Origin: Lachnospiraceae bacterium NK4A179
GTDB taxonomy: Bacteria > Bacillota > Clostridia > Lachnospirales > Lachnospiraceae
Reading direction: 5' to 3'
Assembly (NCBI GenBank): GCA_000421045.1
Contig: ATWC01000030.1
Coordinates: 1 to 41,840, forward strand
Length of the DNA: 41,840 bases
The translations under genes were made by a program, and so were the position numbers. Positions within the stretch are counted from its first letter, which is position 1. Every line of letters starts with the position of its first letter. The notes beneath the pieces were generated by a model, which made no database searches, was not told where the DNA came from, and saw only the letters and a list, made by a program, of their open reading frames with translations. Shown one piece after another: positions 34,901 through 41,840 of the stretch.

Positions 34901-35414
34901 TACCGTTAGTGTAAAGGAGCCAAGCGCCGTAAAGAAGCGTACGTTGCACCTGTCTGTAAATGGATCTAAATCGGTTAGGTTAAGAGGTGTTAAGAAGACT
35001 GCCTGGGATTATGCTGAAGGAGCGACCGAAGAAGAGAAGGCAATCGTAAGCATCACAAACGCTAAGATCACTGCAAATAAGGCGGGAACCGTTACCCTGA
35101 TAGCTAAGGATGAAATGACAAGCTATAAGATGACGGTCAGGGTGGATGATCCTTCCATAACACCGGTTCATATAGAAGATAAGTATGATCTGAAAGCAAG
35201 CGGCAAGAATAAGTATGCGCTGACTATTGCAGAAGGGCAGAAGCTTACACTGAACTACGCAGATATAGACCGGCCGGTTGTTTATAAGAGCTCAAAACCG
35301 GAAATTGCCTTCATCGATGTGAACGGAAACATAGAAGCACGAAGCAGAGGAACGGGCAAATTTACGGGCAAAATAAATGGTAAGACGATAACGATAAATG
35401 TGACAGTTAAATAA
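31941..35414 (+). CDS. Large secreted repeat protein with InlB-type and Ig-like repeats
   Basis: A 1157-residue exported protein. The signal peptide spans residues 1-33, with likely cleavage after VFA. Residues 45-94 are tandem 11-residue acidic repeats (DDTVSEDGISK). About 120-360 is Gly-rich, with repeated GGTVYAYGG and AAGIGSG, probably a beta-helix or carbohydrate-binding fold. About 410-490 resembles an MBG-type domain. Three Listeria-Bacteroides (InlB B-type) repeats follow at about 588-811, each with GGWYTD or GWYKE and ending LYAKW or IYAKW. A Pro-rich linker (about 815-831) leads to Ig-like Big2-type domains to the end. There is no LPXTG, membrane anchor or SLH domain. This suggests surface adhesion or carbohydrate binding. 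The ATG at 31941 follows GAGGAGGAAGG; a TTG 60 codons earlier would spoil the signal peptide. Confidence 0.9.
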   Translation: MKRRKMKNRLLSMLLTIVLCAGELSATGIRVFAADAAETAVSENDTVSEDSISKDDTVSEDGISKDDTVSEDGISKDDTVSEDSISKDDTVSEDESKAPVENAGMNESEDDEDDIEAEEEKLLAGNTVYLYSLTGDYIAQDGDVLRNKLNGNHKISIADGATVTFDNLTIEGVDENDYQWAGVTCEGNATIILKGHNIVRGFMYREPGIFVMKGKTLTIKGDGILETSSNGQGCGIGSAITRADSGNVIIKSGTVHAYGGSGCAAIGAASKKSCGDITIDGGTVYAHGGSDAAGIGSGDTSISTTAEGTTIYRSECGNITINGGTVYAYGGNYAAGIGSGEGVKGYEGSSFCGKISIGEAVELVYAQRGSKEAQCIGEGQYGTCEKISIDEALNDNTVENVRIISKADAVVATAKNVVKSYDGKTHGIEVVVIQPENGAKVMYGSEYGLYDQEASPTYTDAGEYMVYYEVSADGYKPYRGEATVEIRKAYDQTPPPAPTVNFVTYSVTLNSIENGEYKYLSYQNYYDGGLGQYVWGWKDGCVWQDSPVFMGVTENTTYRFVQRFKESRNYYASSASDYIEVTAGIQGYNVVFNLNGHGKQVPRSLYIEEDGVAARPADPVDEDGWTFGGWYTDKACTSAYDFTTPVGANITLYAKWVDNRVVTYTVTFNANGVEASGMPATQTVEEGEIIVKPDSDPLAEGYTFGGWYTDEACTAAYDFTTPVTAETTLYAKWVEDAVVTYTVSFNANEVTASGMPAIQTVEEGKTATKPASDPSAEGYKFEGWYKEAAGTNEFDFTKAITEDTVIYAKWTKTEAPEPAPDPEPAPMPVPGNSVLDPVPEIKDGTTKLYLVKGQKFTLDSSWSLDGNDKDKLKAYKKLLVISKKGKVTAKKPGDVVIVKKDASGNVIQSIAVNITKPELTNKKLKLEAGVADKDSGSIALKNAENIDVYYYSAAPDVAIVDQSGKVTAVAKGSARITAYANGSAYTATVSVKEPSAVKKRTLHLSVNGSKSVRLRGVKKTAWDYAEGATEEEKAIVSITNAKITANKAGTVTLIAKDEMTSYKMTVRVDDPSITPVHIEDKYDLKASGKNKYALTIAEGQKLTLNYADIDRPVVYKSSKPEIAFIDVNGNIEARSRGTGKFTGKINGKTITINVTVK
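32073..32222 (+). repeat. 33-bp tandem repeats within the secreted protein gene
   Basis: Four nearly identical 33-base units (32073-32204), differing only at an AGT/GGT codon, and a decayed partial fifth unit. Each encodes 11 residues (DTVSEDSISKD or DTVSEDGISKD) just after the signal peptide. The unit length keeps frame, so copy-number change would alter stalk length without breaking the protein. Confidence 0.95.
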
Positions 35415-35424
35415 TGATGATCAG

Positions 35425-35453
35425 GGGCTGCCTGTAAAAGGGCAGCCCTTATT
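35425..35453 (+). terminator. Probable weak terminator after the secreted protein
   Basis: GGGCTGCC (35425-35432) pairs with GGCAGCCC (35441-35448) around an 8-base loop, followed by a poor T tract (TTATT). Some read-through toward pfk is possible. Confidence 0.6.
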
Positions 35454-35456
35454 GCA

Positions 35457-35518
35457 GGCGTTTTCAATTTATGCTCTGATAGAGTATAATAAAGTGCAAT
35501 GTTTATGATCCCATTTTA
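35457..35518 (+). repeat. 62-bp direct repeat, copy 2 (pfk promoter region)
   Basis: Second copy of the repeat at 31504-31565, three mismatches. It contains the pfk promoter: TTTTCA at 35461-35466, 18-bp spacer, TATAAT at 35485-35490. The pfk ribosome binding site AAAGGAGG and ATG follow at once. Confidence 0.88.
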
Positions 35519-35533
35519 AAGGAGGTATCTTTT

Positions 35534-36616
35534 ATGAAGAGGATAGGCATGCTTACAAGCGGTGGTGACTGTCAGGCTCTTAATGCTGCAATGAGAGGCG
35601 TGGTGAAAAGCCTTTATAACAGCGGCGAGGAATTGGAGATATTTGGCTTCCTTTCAGGATATAAGGGACTCATAAACAGTGATTTCAGAATGCTTACAGG
35701 CGCTGATTTTACCGGTATTCTTACAAAGGGCGGAACCATTCTCGGTTCGTCCAGAGTGCCGTTTAAGACGATAGATGAGCCTGATGAAAAAGGCCGTAAT
35801 AAGATAGAATGCATGAAGCATACGTATTACAAGCTAGGATTGGACTGTCTTGTAGTACTTGGCGGAAACGGGTCACACAAAACCGCAAACCGTCTCCGTA
35901 CGGAAGGCCTTAATGTCATTACACTTCCCAAGACCATAGATAACGATCTGTGGGGAACAGATATGACCTTCGGTTTCCAGAGTGCTGTGGATATAGCTAC
36001 GGATGTTATCGACTGCATTCATACAACGGCTGATTCACATGGACGCGTTTTCATCGTGGAGATAATGGGACACAAGACAGGATGGCTTACGCTGAATGCC
36101 GGTATGGCTTCGGGAGCAGATATCATACTGATCCCCGAGATCCCTTACAATATGAAGAGCATCATAAGTGCCATCAAAAAGAGAGAGGCCAGAGGCAGCA
36201 AGTTTACCATACTTGCGGTTGCCGAAGGAGCTATCTCGGATGAAGATTCCAAACTCAGCAAGAAGGAATACCAGAAGAAACTCGAGAAATTAAAAACACC
36301 CAGTGTATCATATGAAGTTGCCCAGGCTATTTCCGAACAGACAGGGCTTGAAGTGAGGGTAACTGTTCCCGGACATATGCAGAGAGGCGGCAGCCCCTGC
36401 CCTTATGACAGAGTGTTTGCTTCACGCCTCGGCGCCGAGGCGGGCAAGCTCATCCTTAAGGGAGAGTATGGCTTTATGGTCGGGTATAAGGACAGAGAGA
36501 TCGTGAAGGTTCCGCTTAAGGATGTGGCAGGAAAACTTAAGACTGTTGCACCTGATGCGACGATAATAAAAGAAGCAAGGATGCTTGGCATCAGCTTTGG
36601 CGACGAGCAGGTATAA
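35534..36616 (+). CDS. pfkA: 6-phosphofructokinase
   Basis: A 360-residue cytoplasmic glycolytic enzyme that phosphorylates fructose 6-phosphate. Visible family motifs are MLTSGGDCQALNAAMRG (phosphoryl-donor binding), GGNGSHKTA, PKTIDND with the catalytic Asp, and MGHKTGWLTL. In E. coli numbering, Gly104 points to ATP as donor while Lys124 is the residue of PPi-type and group III enzymes; the Asp103 position is Asn. Such combinations occur in group III PFKs of Firmicutes and actinomycetes, so donor preference needs assay. The ATG follows AAAGGAGG. Its stop overlaps the dnaX start by one base. Confidence 0.92.
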   Translation: MKRIGMLTSGGDCQALNAAMRGVVKSLYNSGEELEIFGFLSGYKGLINSDFRMLTGADFTGILTKGGTILGSSRVPFKTIDEPDEKGRNKIECMKHTYYKLGLDCLVVLGGNGSHKTANRLRTEGLNVITLPKTIDNDLWGTDMTFGFQSAVDIATDVIDCIHTTADSHGRVFIVEIMGHKTGWLTLNAGMASGADIILIPEIPYNMKSIISAIKKREARGSKFTILAVAEGAISDEDSKLSKKEYQKKLEKLKTPSVSYEVAQAISEQTGLEVRVTVPGHMQRGGSPCPYDRVFASRLGAEAGKLILKGEYGFMVGYKDREIVKVPLKDVAGKLKTVAPDATIIKEARMLGISFGDEQV

Positions 36617-38196
36617 TGTCATACACAGCACTTTACAGAAAATTTCGCCCTGCAGTTTTTGATGATGTTAAAGGGCAGGAACATATAGTAACAACACTTA
36701 AGAATGAGATCATGACAGGCCGTATCGGTCATGCATATCTTTTCTGTGGAACCAGAGGAACGGGAAAGACCACAGTTGCAAAGATCTTTGCAAAGGCAGT
36801 TAATTGCGAGAATCCCAAGGACGGAAGCCCCTGCGGTGAATGCGCGATGTGCAAAGCTATTGCAGCAGGCACATCTATGAATGTCATAGAGATAGATGCT
36901 GCATCGAACAATGGTGTTGAGAATATCCGTCAGATAATCGAAGAGGTTTCGTATCCTCCGACAGACGGAAAATATAAGGTCTATATCATGGACGAGGCTC
37001 ACATGCTTTCGGAAGGCGCGAGAAATGCTCTTCTGAAAACACTTGAGGAGCCTCCTTCGTATGTTATCTTCATTCTTGCAACAACAGAGCTCCAGCGCAT
37101 ACCTATCACTATCATGAGCCGCTGTCAGCGCTATGATTTCCGAAGAATGTCGATCGATACCATAGCTGATCGCATGAAGGAGCTTACGGCTACGGAAGGT
37201 ATCGATGCTGATGAGAGAGCGCTTAAGTATATTGCAAAAGCTGCGGATGGTTCCATGCGTGACGGACTAAGCCTTTTAGATAAGTGCGCTGCCTTCGGAT
37301 GCGGAGAGAAGCTTACTTATGAAAGAGCTTTGGAAATACTTGGGGCTGTTGATACTGCAGTGTTCAGTGAGCTTGTCAGATACATGCATACAGGCGAGAT
37401 CATAGGTATCATGGATCTTATTGAACGCGTGGTGATGCAGGGCCGTGAACTCACACAGTTTGTTACTGATCTGATAATGTATCTGCGCAATCTGATGTTG
37501 CTTAAAGTATCGGATGACGGCGGGATGGAAGATCTGCTCAATGTTTCATCGGATCATCTTAAGCTTCTCAAAGAAGAAACAGAGATGTTTGAGCTGGAAT
37601 CTATCTTCAGATATATTAATATCCTGGGGGAACTTCAGAACAGGATGAAGTTTTCAAATCAAAAGCGTATACTGCTTGAGATGTATATGATAAGGCTTGT
37701 GAAGCCTCAGATGGATAAAGACCTTACGGCGATCACTGAACGCGTGAGAGATCTGGAAGCTGAGGTTGAAGGATTAAAAAGCGGAGCGATAAGTGTTTCC
37801 GTATCAGCCGGAAATGTTCCTATGCAGGCAGCGCCTGTAGCTGCAGAGCCGGTCAAGAAACTGGATGCGGCGCTTCCCGAAGATATCGAGAGGATAGTCA
37901 GAGGATGGGAAGAGCTTAAAGGACGTACCGGATTTATGCTGCGCGGACTGCTTGCAAATGCAAGACCGTCGCTTGGTGAAGGCGGAAAACTTTTGGTGTG
38001 TCTGCCTGATGCTTTCCTTGCGGAGGCGCTTAAGAGTGATGATCATAAGGATGAGCTTTCATCGCTCTTTAATGAATATGCCGGCAAGGAAGTGCGTTAT
38101 GAGATAATCAGCTACAATAAGGAAGTAAGTTTTGACAGGCAGTATGCGGATCTTCTTAAGATACTGCATGTCGAGAAGATAAACATAGAAGATTAA
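36616..38196 (+). CDS. dnaX: DNA polymerase III subunit gamma/tau
   Basis: A 526-residue clamp-loader ATPase. The YRKFRPAVFDDVKGQEH start is typical of DnaX. Walker A is GTRGTGKTT (about residues 46-54), a zinc module with four Cys follows (CENPKDGSPCGECAMC), then Walker B VYIMDEAH and sensor 1 (LATTE). The collar domain occupies the middle. The C-terminal part is shorter than in E. coli tau. It heads the conserved dnaX-ybaB-recR set. The ATG overlaps the pfk stop, so expression is coupled to glycolytic pfk. A frameshift site for a gamma form is not evident to me. Confidence 0.95.
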   Translation: MSYTALYRKFRPAVFDDVKGQEHIVTTLKNEIMTGRIGHAYLFCGTRGTGKTTVAKIFAKAVNCENPKDGSPCGECAMCKAIAAGTSMNVIEIDAASNNGVENIRQIIEEVSYPPTDGKYKVYIMDEAHMLSEGARNALLKTLEEPPSYVIFILATTELQRIPITIMSRCQRYDFRRMSIDTIADRMKELTATEGIDADERALKYIAKAADGSMRDGLSLLDKCAAFGCGEKLTYERALEILGAVDTAVFSELVRYMHTGEIIGIMDLIERVVMQGRELTQFVTDLIMYLRNLMLLKVSDDGGMEDLLNVSSDHLKLLKEETEMFELESIFRYINILGELQNRMKFSNQKRILLEMYMIRLVKPQMDKDLTAITERVRDLEAEVEGLKSGAISVSVSAGNVPMQAAPVAAEPVKKLDAALPEDIERIVRGWEELKGRTGFMLRGLLANARPSLGEGGKLLVCLPDAFLAEALKSDDHKDELSSLFNEYAGKEVRYEIISYNKEVSFDRQYADLLKILHVEKINIED

Positions 38197-38208
38197 AGGA
38201 GAAAAGCA

Positions 38209-38559
38209 ATGGCAAGAAGAGGTGGATTTAACGGCGGCGCTATACCCGGGAATATGAGTAACATGCTTAAGCAGGCACAGCGCATGCAGAGACAGATGGA
38301 AGAGGCTCAGAAGACTATAGAGGAAAAAGAGTTCTCGGCAAGCGCAGGCGGCGGTGCTGTTGAAGCTACCGTTACGGGAAAGAAGGTTCTTACCAAGCTT
38401 ACCATTTCTAAAGATGCGGTTGATCCCGATGATGTTGAGATGCTTCAGGATATGGTAATGGCCGCTATCAATGAAGCTCTTGCTCAGGCAGAGACTGCAA
38501 ACGATGAGCTTATGAGAGGTATTTCATCCGGCCTTAATTTAAGCGGACTGCCTTTCTGA
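38209..38559 (+). CDS. YbaB/EbfC nucleoid-associated protein
   Basis: A 116-residue DNA-binding protein of the YbaB/EbfC family, recognisable from the helical MLKQAQRMQRQMEEAQ segment, the SASAGGGAVEATVTG block and the acidic IS-DAVDPDDVEMLQD stretch. It forms dimers that bind and shape DNA. It lies between dnaX and recR, its usual position. The ATG follows AAAGGAG. Confidence 0.95.
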   Translation: MARRGGFNGGAIPGNMSNMLKQAQRMQRQMEEAQKTIEEKEFSASAGGGAVEATVTGKKVLTKLTISKDAVDPDDVEMLQDMVMAAINEALAQAETANDELMRGISSGLNLSGLPF

Positions 38560-38563
38560 TAAG

Positions 38564-39163
38564 ATGGATCTTTACAGCGGCGATATAAATCTGCTCATAG
38601 ATGAACTGTCTGCACTGCCCGGGATAGGTGGAAAATCCGCGCAGCGCATGGCTTTTCATATACTTAATCTTCCGCATGACAGAGTTAAGCGACTTTCCGA
38701 TGCGATAATAAGAGCAAAAGAAAATGTGAAATATTGCAGCGAATGCTGTACACTTACTGATGCGGATATATGCCCGGTGTGCGCGGATGCAAAAAGGGAT
38801 CACAGCCAGATAATGGTGGTGGAGAGCACACAGGATATGGCGGCTTATGAAAAAGTCGGAAGGTATGAAGGCGTTTATCATGTCCTTCATGGAACCATAT
38901 CCCCGATGAATGGTATAGGACCGGGTGATATCAGACTTAAGGAACTTATAAAAAGACTTGAAGATGAAGATGTGGAGGAAGTTATCATTGCCACCAATTC
39001 TTCACTTGAAGGCGAGACAACGGCAATGTATATCAGCAAGCTTATAAAGCCTGCCGGCATAAAAGTTACCAGGATCGCAAGCGGTGTGCCTGTAGGCGGA
39101 GACCTTGAGAATATTGATGAGGTTACACTGCTCAGAGCATTTGAAGGTCGAACAGAATTATAA
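38564..39163 (+). CDS. recR: Recombination protein RecR
   Basis: A 199-residue DNA repair protein. It has an N-terminal helix-hairpin-helix (LPGIGGKSAQRMAFHIL), a four-cysteine zinc finger (CSECCTLTDADICPVC), a Toprim domain starting MVVESTQDM, and the C-terminal RIASGVPVGGDLE Walker-like block. It works with RecF/RecO in loading RecA on gapped DNA. Length is standard. It starts 4 bases after ybaB stops, indicating coupling. Confidence 0.96.
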   Translation: MDLYSGDINLLIDELSALPGIGGKSAQRMAFHILNLPHDRVKRLSDAIIRAKENVKYCSECCTLTDADICPVCADAKRDHSQIMVVESTQDMAAYEKVGRYEGVYHVLHGTISPMNGIGPGDIRLKELIKRLEDEDVEEVIIATNSSLEGETTAMYISKLIKPAGIKVTRIASGVPVGGDLENIDEVTLLRAFEGRTEL

Positions 39164-39183
39164 AACTATACGAGGAGGCTGAA

Positions 39184-40230
39184 ATGGCTGTAACAAAAGA
39201 ACTGTTTGGTAAACTTAAGGACGGAAGTGAGGTATACAAATTTTCGATCGAGAATAAGAACGGAATGAAGGCTGTGGTTACTAACCTTGGCGCTATTCTC
39301 GTGAATCTTTATGTGCCTGACAAAAAAGGAAAGATCGCAGATGTTGTCATCGGATATGACAAGCTGCATATGTATGTGATGAACAGCTGCTTCTTCGGAT
39401 GCACGGTAGGTCCTATCGCAAACCGTATCGGCAAGGCTCAGTATAAGCTTGACGGAAAGACCGTAAAGATGGAAGTGAATGATCATAAGGTAAACAACCT
39501 TCACAGCAGTCTTAAGAAGGGCTTCCAGAAACGTTTATGGGATGCCGAGACCGGCAAGGACAGTGTTACATTCAGTCTTACAAAGAAGGACGGAGATCTC
39601 GGCCCCGGAAAGATGAAGGTGAGTGTTACATATACACTTACATCAAAGAATGAACTCAAGCTTACATATCATGCAGATTCTGACAAGAAGGCTGTCATCA
39701 ACATGACAAACCATTCTTATTTCAATCTTTCGGGTCAGAAGAGCAACAGCATACTTGATACAAAGGTAAAGATCCATGCCGATCAGATCACAGAGACTGA
39801 TCGTTACCTTATCCCTACCGGAAATATGCTCGATGTAAAGGGAACACCGGCTGATTTCACGGAGTTCAAGAAGATCGGTAAAGATATAGACAGAGTAGAT
39901 TTCAAGCCTGTGAAATATGCGCACGGTTTTGACTTTAACTATGCGATCAAAGGTTATAACGGAAAGAAGAAGCTTGCTGCAGAAGTTGAGGATCCCAAGA
40001 GCGGACGCAGAATGGAAGTGTATACGGATCTTCCCGGAGTACAGTTCTATACCGGTGCATGGATAAAAGATACAGCAGGTAAGGAAGGATACCGCAACGG
40101 AAAGAACAAGGGATTCTGCCTTGAGACACAGTATTTCCCCGATGCTATCAATCATGATAATTTTGTTCAGCCCGTATTCGGTTCCGGCAAGGATTATTAT
40201 ACTGAGACAGTATACCGTTTTTACTGGTAA
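39184..40230 (+). CDS. galM: Aldose 1-epimerase
   Basis: A 348-residue mutarotase that interconverts alpha and beta anomers of galactose or glucose. Family motifs are visible: GPIANRIGKAQY, the first catalytic His region NNLHSS, the NHSYFNLSG block with the second His, HGFDFNYA, and the catalytic Glu in CLETQYFPDAINH. There is no signal peptide, so it is cytoplasmic. The ATG follows GAGGAGG. It appears to be a late member of the pfk-dnaX-ybaB-recR transcript. Confidence 0.93.
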   Translation: MAVTKELFGKLKDGSEVYKFSIENKNGMKAVVTNLGAILVNLYVPDKKGKIADVVIGYDKLHMYVMNSCFFGCTVGPIANRIGKAQYKLDGKTVKMEVNDHKVNNLHSSLKKGFQKRLWDAETGKDSVTFSLTKKDGDLGPGKMKVSVTYTLTSKNELKLTYHADSDKKAVINMTNHSYFNLSGQKSNSILDTKVKIHADQITETDRYLIPTGNMLDVKGTPADFTEFKKIGKDIDRVDFKPVKYAHGFDFNYAIKGYNGKKKLAAEVEDPKSGRRMEVYTDLPGVQFYTGAWIKDTAGKEGYRNGKNKGFCLETQYFPDAINHDNFVQPVFGSGKDYYTETVYRFYW

Positions 40231-40240
40231 GCATTTATAA

Positions 40241-41446
40241 ATGTCAGAAAAGAAACAGGACAACAAAGAAGGCAAAATAATTTCGATCGAGAGCTATGAG
40301 AGGAAAGCGCGGTCGATACGCATGAAGAACACGGCTGTGATAGTGGGAGTGGTGACACTCCTGCTGATCGCGGCTGTATCTTTTTTTGCTTATGAATCGA
40401 AAAGAGTCAGAAAGACATACGAAAGTGTGACCATGACTTCCGCTGTTGATGTGAGAGGAAGTACCGTGATCCCGTTTGGCAATGAGATCATCACATACAA
40501 TTCCGACGGTATACATTGCATCGATGTGAACGGTAAAGACAGGTGGACCGGCACTTTTGAGATGCTCAATCCCATGGTTGTCACGGGCAAAGACAGAGTT
40601 GCCGTTGCTGATAAAGAAGGAAGAGAGATCTTTATCTATGACAGAAGCGGAAAACTTACAAAGATAGATACTGCAAGTCCTGTTCTCGCGCTTCAGATAT
40701 CGGAAGGCGGGCTGGTATATGCATCATTGGATGAAGGTGAAGTGACAGCTATATACTGTTATGATCCTATGAGTGACAATGCTGACAAAACCATCTCACG
40801 TATCAATTCGACCATGGAGGGAAGCGGTTATCCTCTTGCATTTAGCGCATCGCCTTCGGGGCGTCTGTTTGCAGTATCTTATCTGACGCAGGAAAACGGC
40901 AGAGTTTCTTCGCGGGTGGCATTTTATAACTTTGGTGAAGTGGGTCAGAATATCCCGAATAATCTGATGAAGACTTACACGTATACCGGTGAGTCGATAC
41001 CGCTCATTCGTTTTCTGGATAATGATACGGCATTTGCGGTTTCGGGTCCGAGACTGATCTTTTATTCCGATCCTGCCGGCCAGGACCCTGAAAGCAAGAA
41101 AGAAATATTCATATCTGAAGAGATACGCTCGGTCTTCTGGGGTGACGGCACGGCTGTTCTGGTATTTGATGATACAGATGCCGGAGGATACAGAGCGGAT
41201 GTATATAATAAAAACGGAGAACTGACCACGTCGGTAGTATTTGATATGGATTACAGTGATATAGTTGTATCCGCAGGAAGGCTGATCATATATAACAGCA
41301 GGAACTGTCTTATCTATAATACAGTGGGCAAGAAAAAAGCGGAGCTGGATTTCAGGGATGATGTCAGGCTTCTTGTTCCGGAGGACAGAGCAAACAGATT
41401 TTTGATGCTTACGGATACCGGAGTCAGCAGCATAAAACTGGATTAA
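40241..41446 (+). CDS. DUF5711-like membrane-anchored beta-propeller protein
   Basis: A 401-residue protein with a basic cytoplasmic N-terminus, one membrane segment (about residues 29-50) and a long extracytoplasmic part. The latter has repeated beta-strand blades, e.g. GDGTAVLVFDD and NEIITYNSDGIHCIDVNG, suggestive of a seven- or eight-bladed propeller. It resembles the DUF5711 family of Lachnospiraceae, whose role is not known. It follows galM after 10 bases and has no strong ribosome binding site of its own. It is the last gene before the rRNA operon. Confidence 0.75.
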   Translation: MSEKKQDNKEGKIISIESYERKARSIRMKNTAVIVGVVTLLLIAAVSFFAYESKRVRKTYESVTMTSAVDVRGSTVIPFGNEIITYNSDGIHCIDVNGKDRWTGTFEMLNPMVVTGKDRVAVADKEGREIFIYDRSGKLTKIDTASPVLALQISEGGLVYASLDEGEVTAIYCYDPMSDNADKTISRINSTMEGSGYPLAFSASPSGRLFAVSYLTQENGRVSSRVAFYNFGEVGQNIPNNLMKTYTYTGESIPLIRFLDNDTAFAVSGPRLIFYSDPAGQDPESKKEIFISEEIRSVFWGDGTAVLVFDDTDAGGYRADVYNKNGELTTSVVFDMDYSDIVVSAGRLIIYNSRNCLIYNTVGKKKAELDFRDDVRLLVPEDRANRFLMLTDTGVSSIKLD

Positions 41447-41501
41447 TATCAGTTGTTTTGAGATAAAAAACAAAAAAATCCGAAAAGATACAAAAAAGTT
41501 G

Positions 41502-41530
41502 TTGACAAGAAATGGTTTCGGTAGTAATCT
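41502..41530 (+). promoter_or_regulatory. rRNA operon promoter
   Basis: TTGACA (41502-41507), 17-bp spacer, TAATCT (41525-41530); start expected near 41537. The leader to 41705 holds hairpins (CCCG..CGGG at about 41541-41553 and CCGAAAA..TTTTCGG at about 41592-41628) of the kind used in rRNA processing. Confidence 0.75.
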
Positions 41531-41705
41531 AATCAAGTCGCCCGATAAAGCGGGTGAACGCAGAACATTGACAAAAAAACATTAATGCAACCCCGAAAAT
41601 ATTCCATTTAAAAATGAATTTTTTCGGAAGAACGATTCTGAATTTAAACAGTAAACGAGGAAACTAAAAGCCAGAAAGTAATTTCTGACAGCAGTTTCGA
41701 ACACT

Positions 41706-41840
<135 letters not shown>

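Overview
The window reads as a chromosomal segment of a low-to-mid GC Firmicute, most likely a Lachnospiraceae (Butyrivibrio-like) bacterium. Evidence is the 16S rRNA 5' end at the right edge, strong AGGAGG-type ribosome binding sites, rho-independent terminators, a Firmicute dnaX-ybaB-recR block, a PFK of the GGNGS/PKTIDND type, and abundant sensory and c-di-GMP genes. The genus is inferred from family resemblance, not from a database search.

Layout, left to right. (1) 1-2.7 kb is an accessory patch: the tail of an Rpn-like protein, an unknown 145-residue protein, a P-loop kinase, a possible 39-residue peptide ending at a terminator, and a P-loop kinase/GNAT fusion. (2) 2.8-8.9 kb holds a heterodimeric ABC exporter pair convergent with a response regulator/histidine kinase pair, the two units sharing a perfect bidirectional terminator. 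(3) 8.9-12.4 kb holds a large nested palindromic element, then an autoregulated-looking TetR gene and a rifampin-phosphotransferase-like dikinase. (4) 12.4-15.4 kb, minus strand, holds a membrane HD-GYP protein, a PAS protein and a small 66-residue protein. (5) 15.6-20 kb holds a membrane zinc-ribbon protein, an Fe-S-type Rrf2 regulator divergent from an ABC-F ATPase, and a membrane protein with C-terminal cysteines. (6) 20.1-24.8 kb is a three-gene unit: lipoprotein, hybrid histidine kinase and membrane protein, led by a three-codon minicistron and closed by a terminator. (7) 25-31.1 kb holds an EFR1-type flavodoxin/ferredoxin protein, PgeF, Tex, a histidine phosphatase and a SulP transporter. 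(8) 31.1-35.5 kb holds tRNA-Ser(CGA), then a 3.9 kb module flanked by a 62-bp direct repeat that carries a promoter. The module contains a (CAGT)10 microsatellite inside a short leader ORF, a terminator, and a 1157-residue secreted repeat protein. (9) 35.5-41.4 kb is a housekeeping run (PFK, dnaX, ybaB, recR, galM, DUF5711-like) followed by an rRNA promoter and the start of 16S rRNA.

The most unusual parts are the microsatellite/leader/terminator arrangement upstream of the secreted protein, whose three reading phases would place the ribosome differently relative to a terminator; the 62-bp repeat with a vestigial pfk start codon; and the ~280-bp cloverleaf-like palindrome between the response regulator and tetR genes. 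Function statements rest on motifs and architecture read from the sequence; no homology search was possible.
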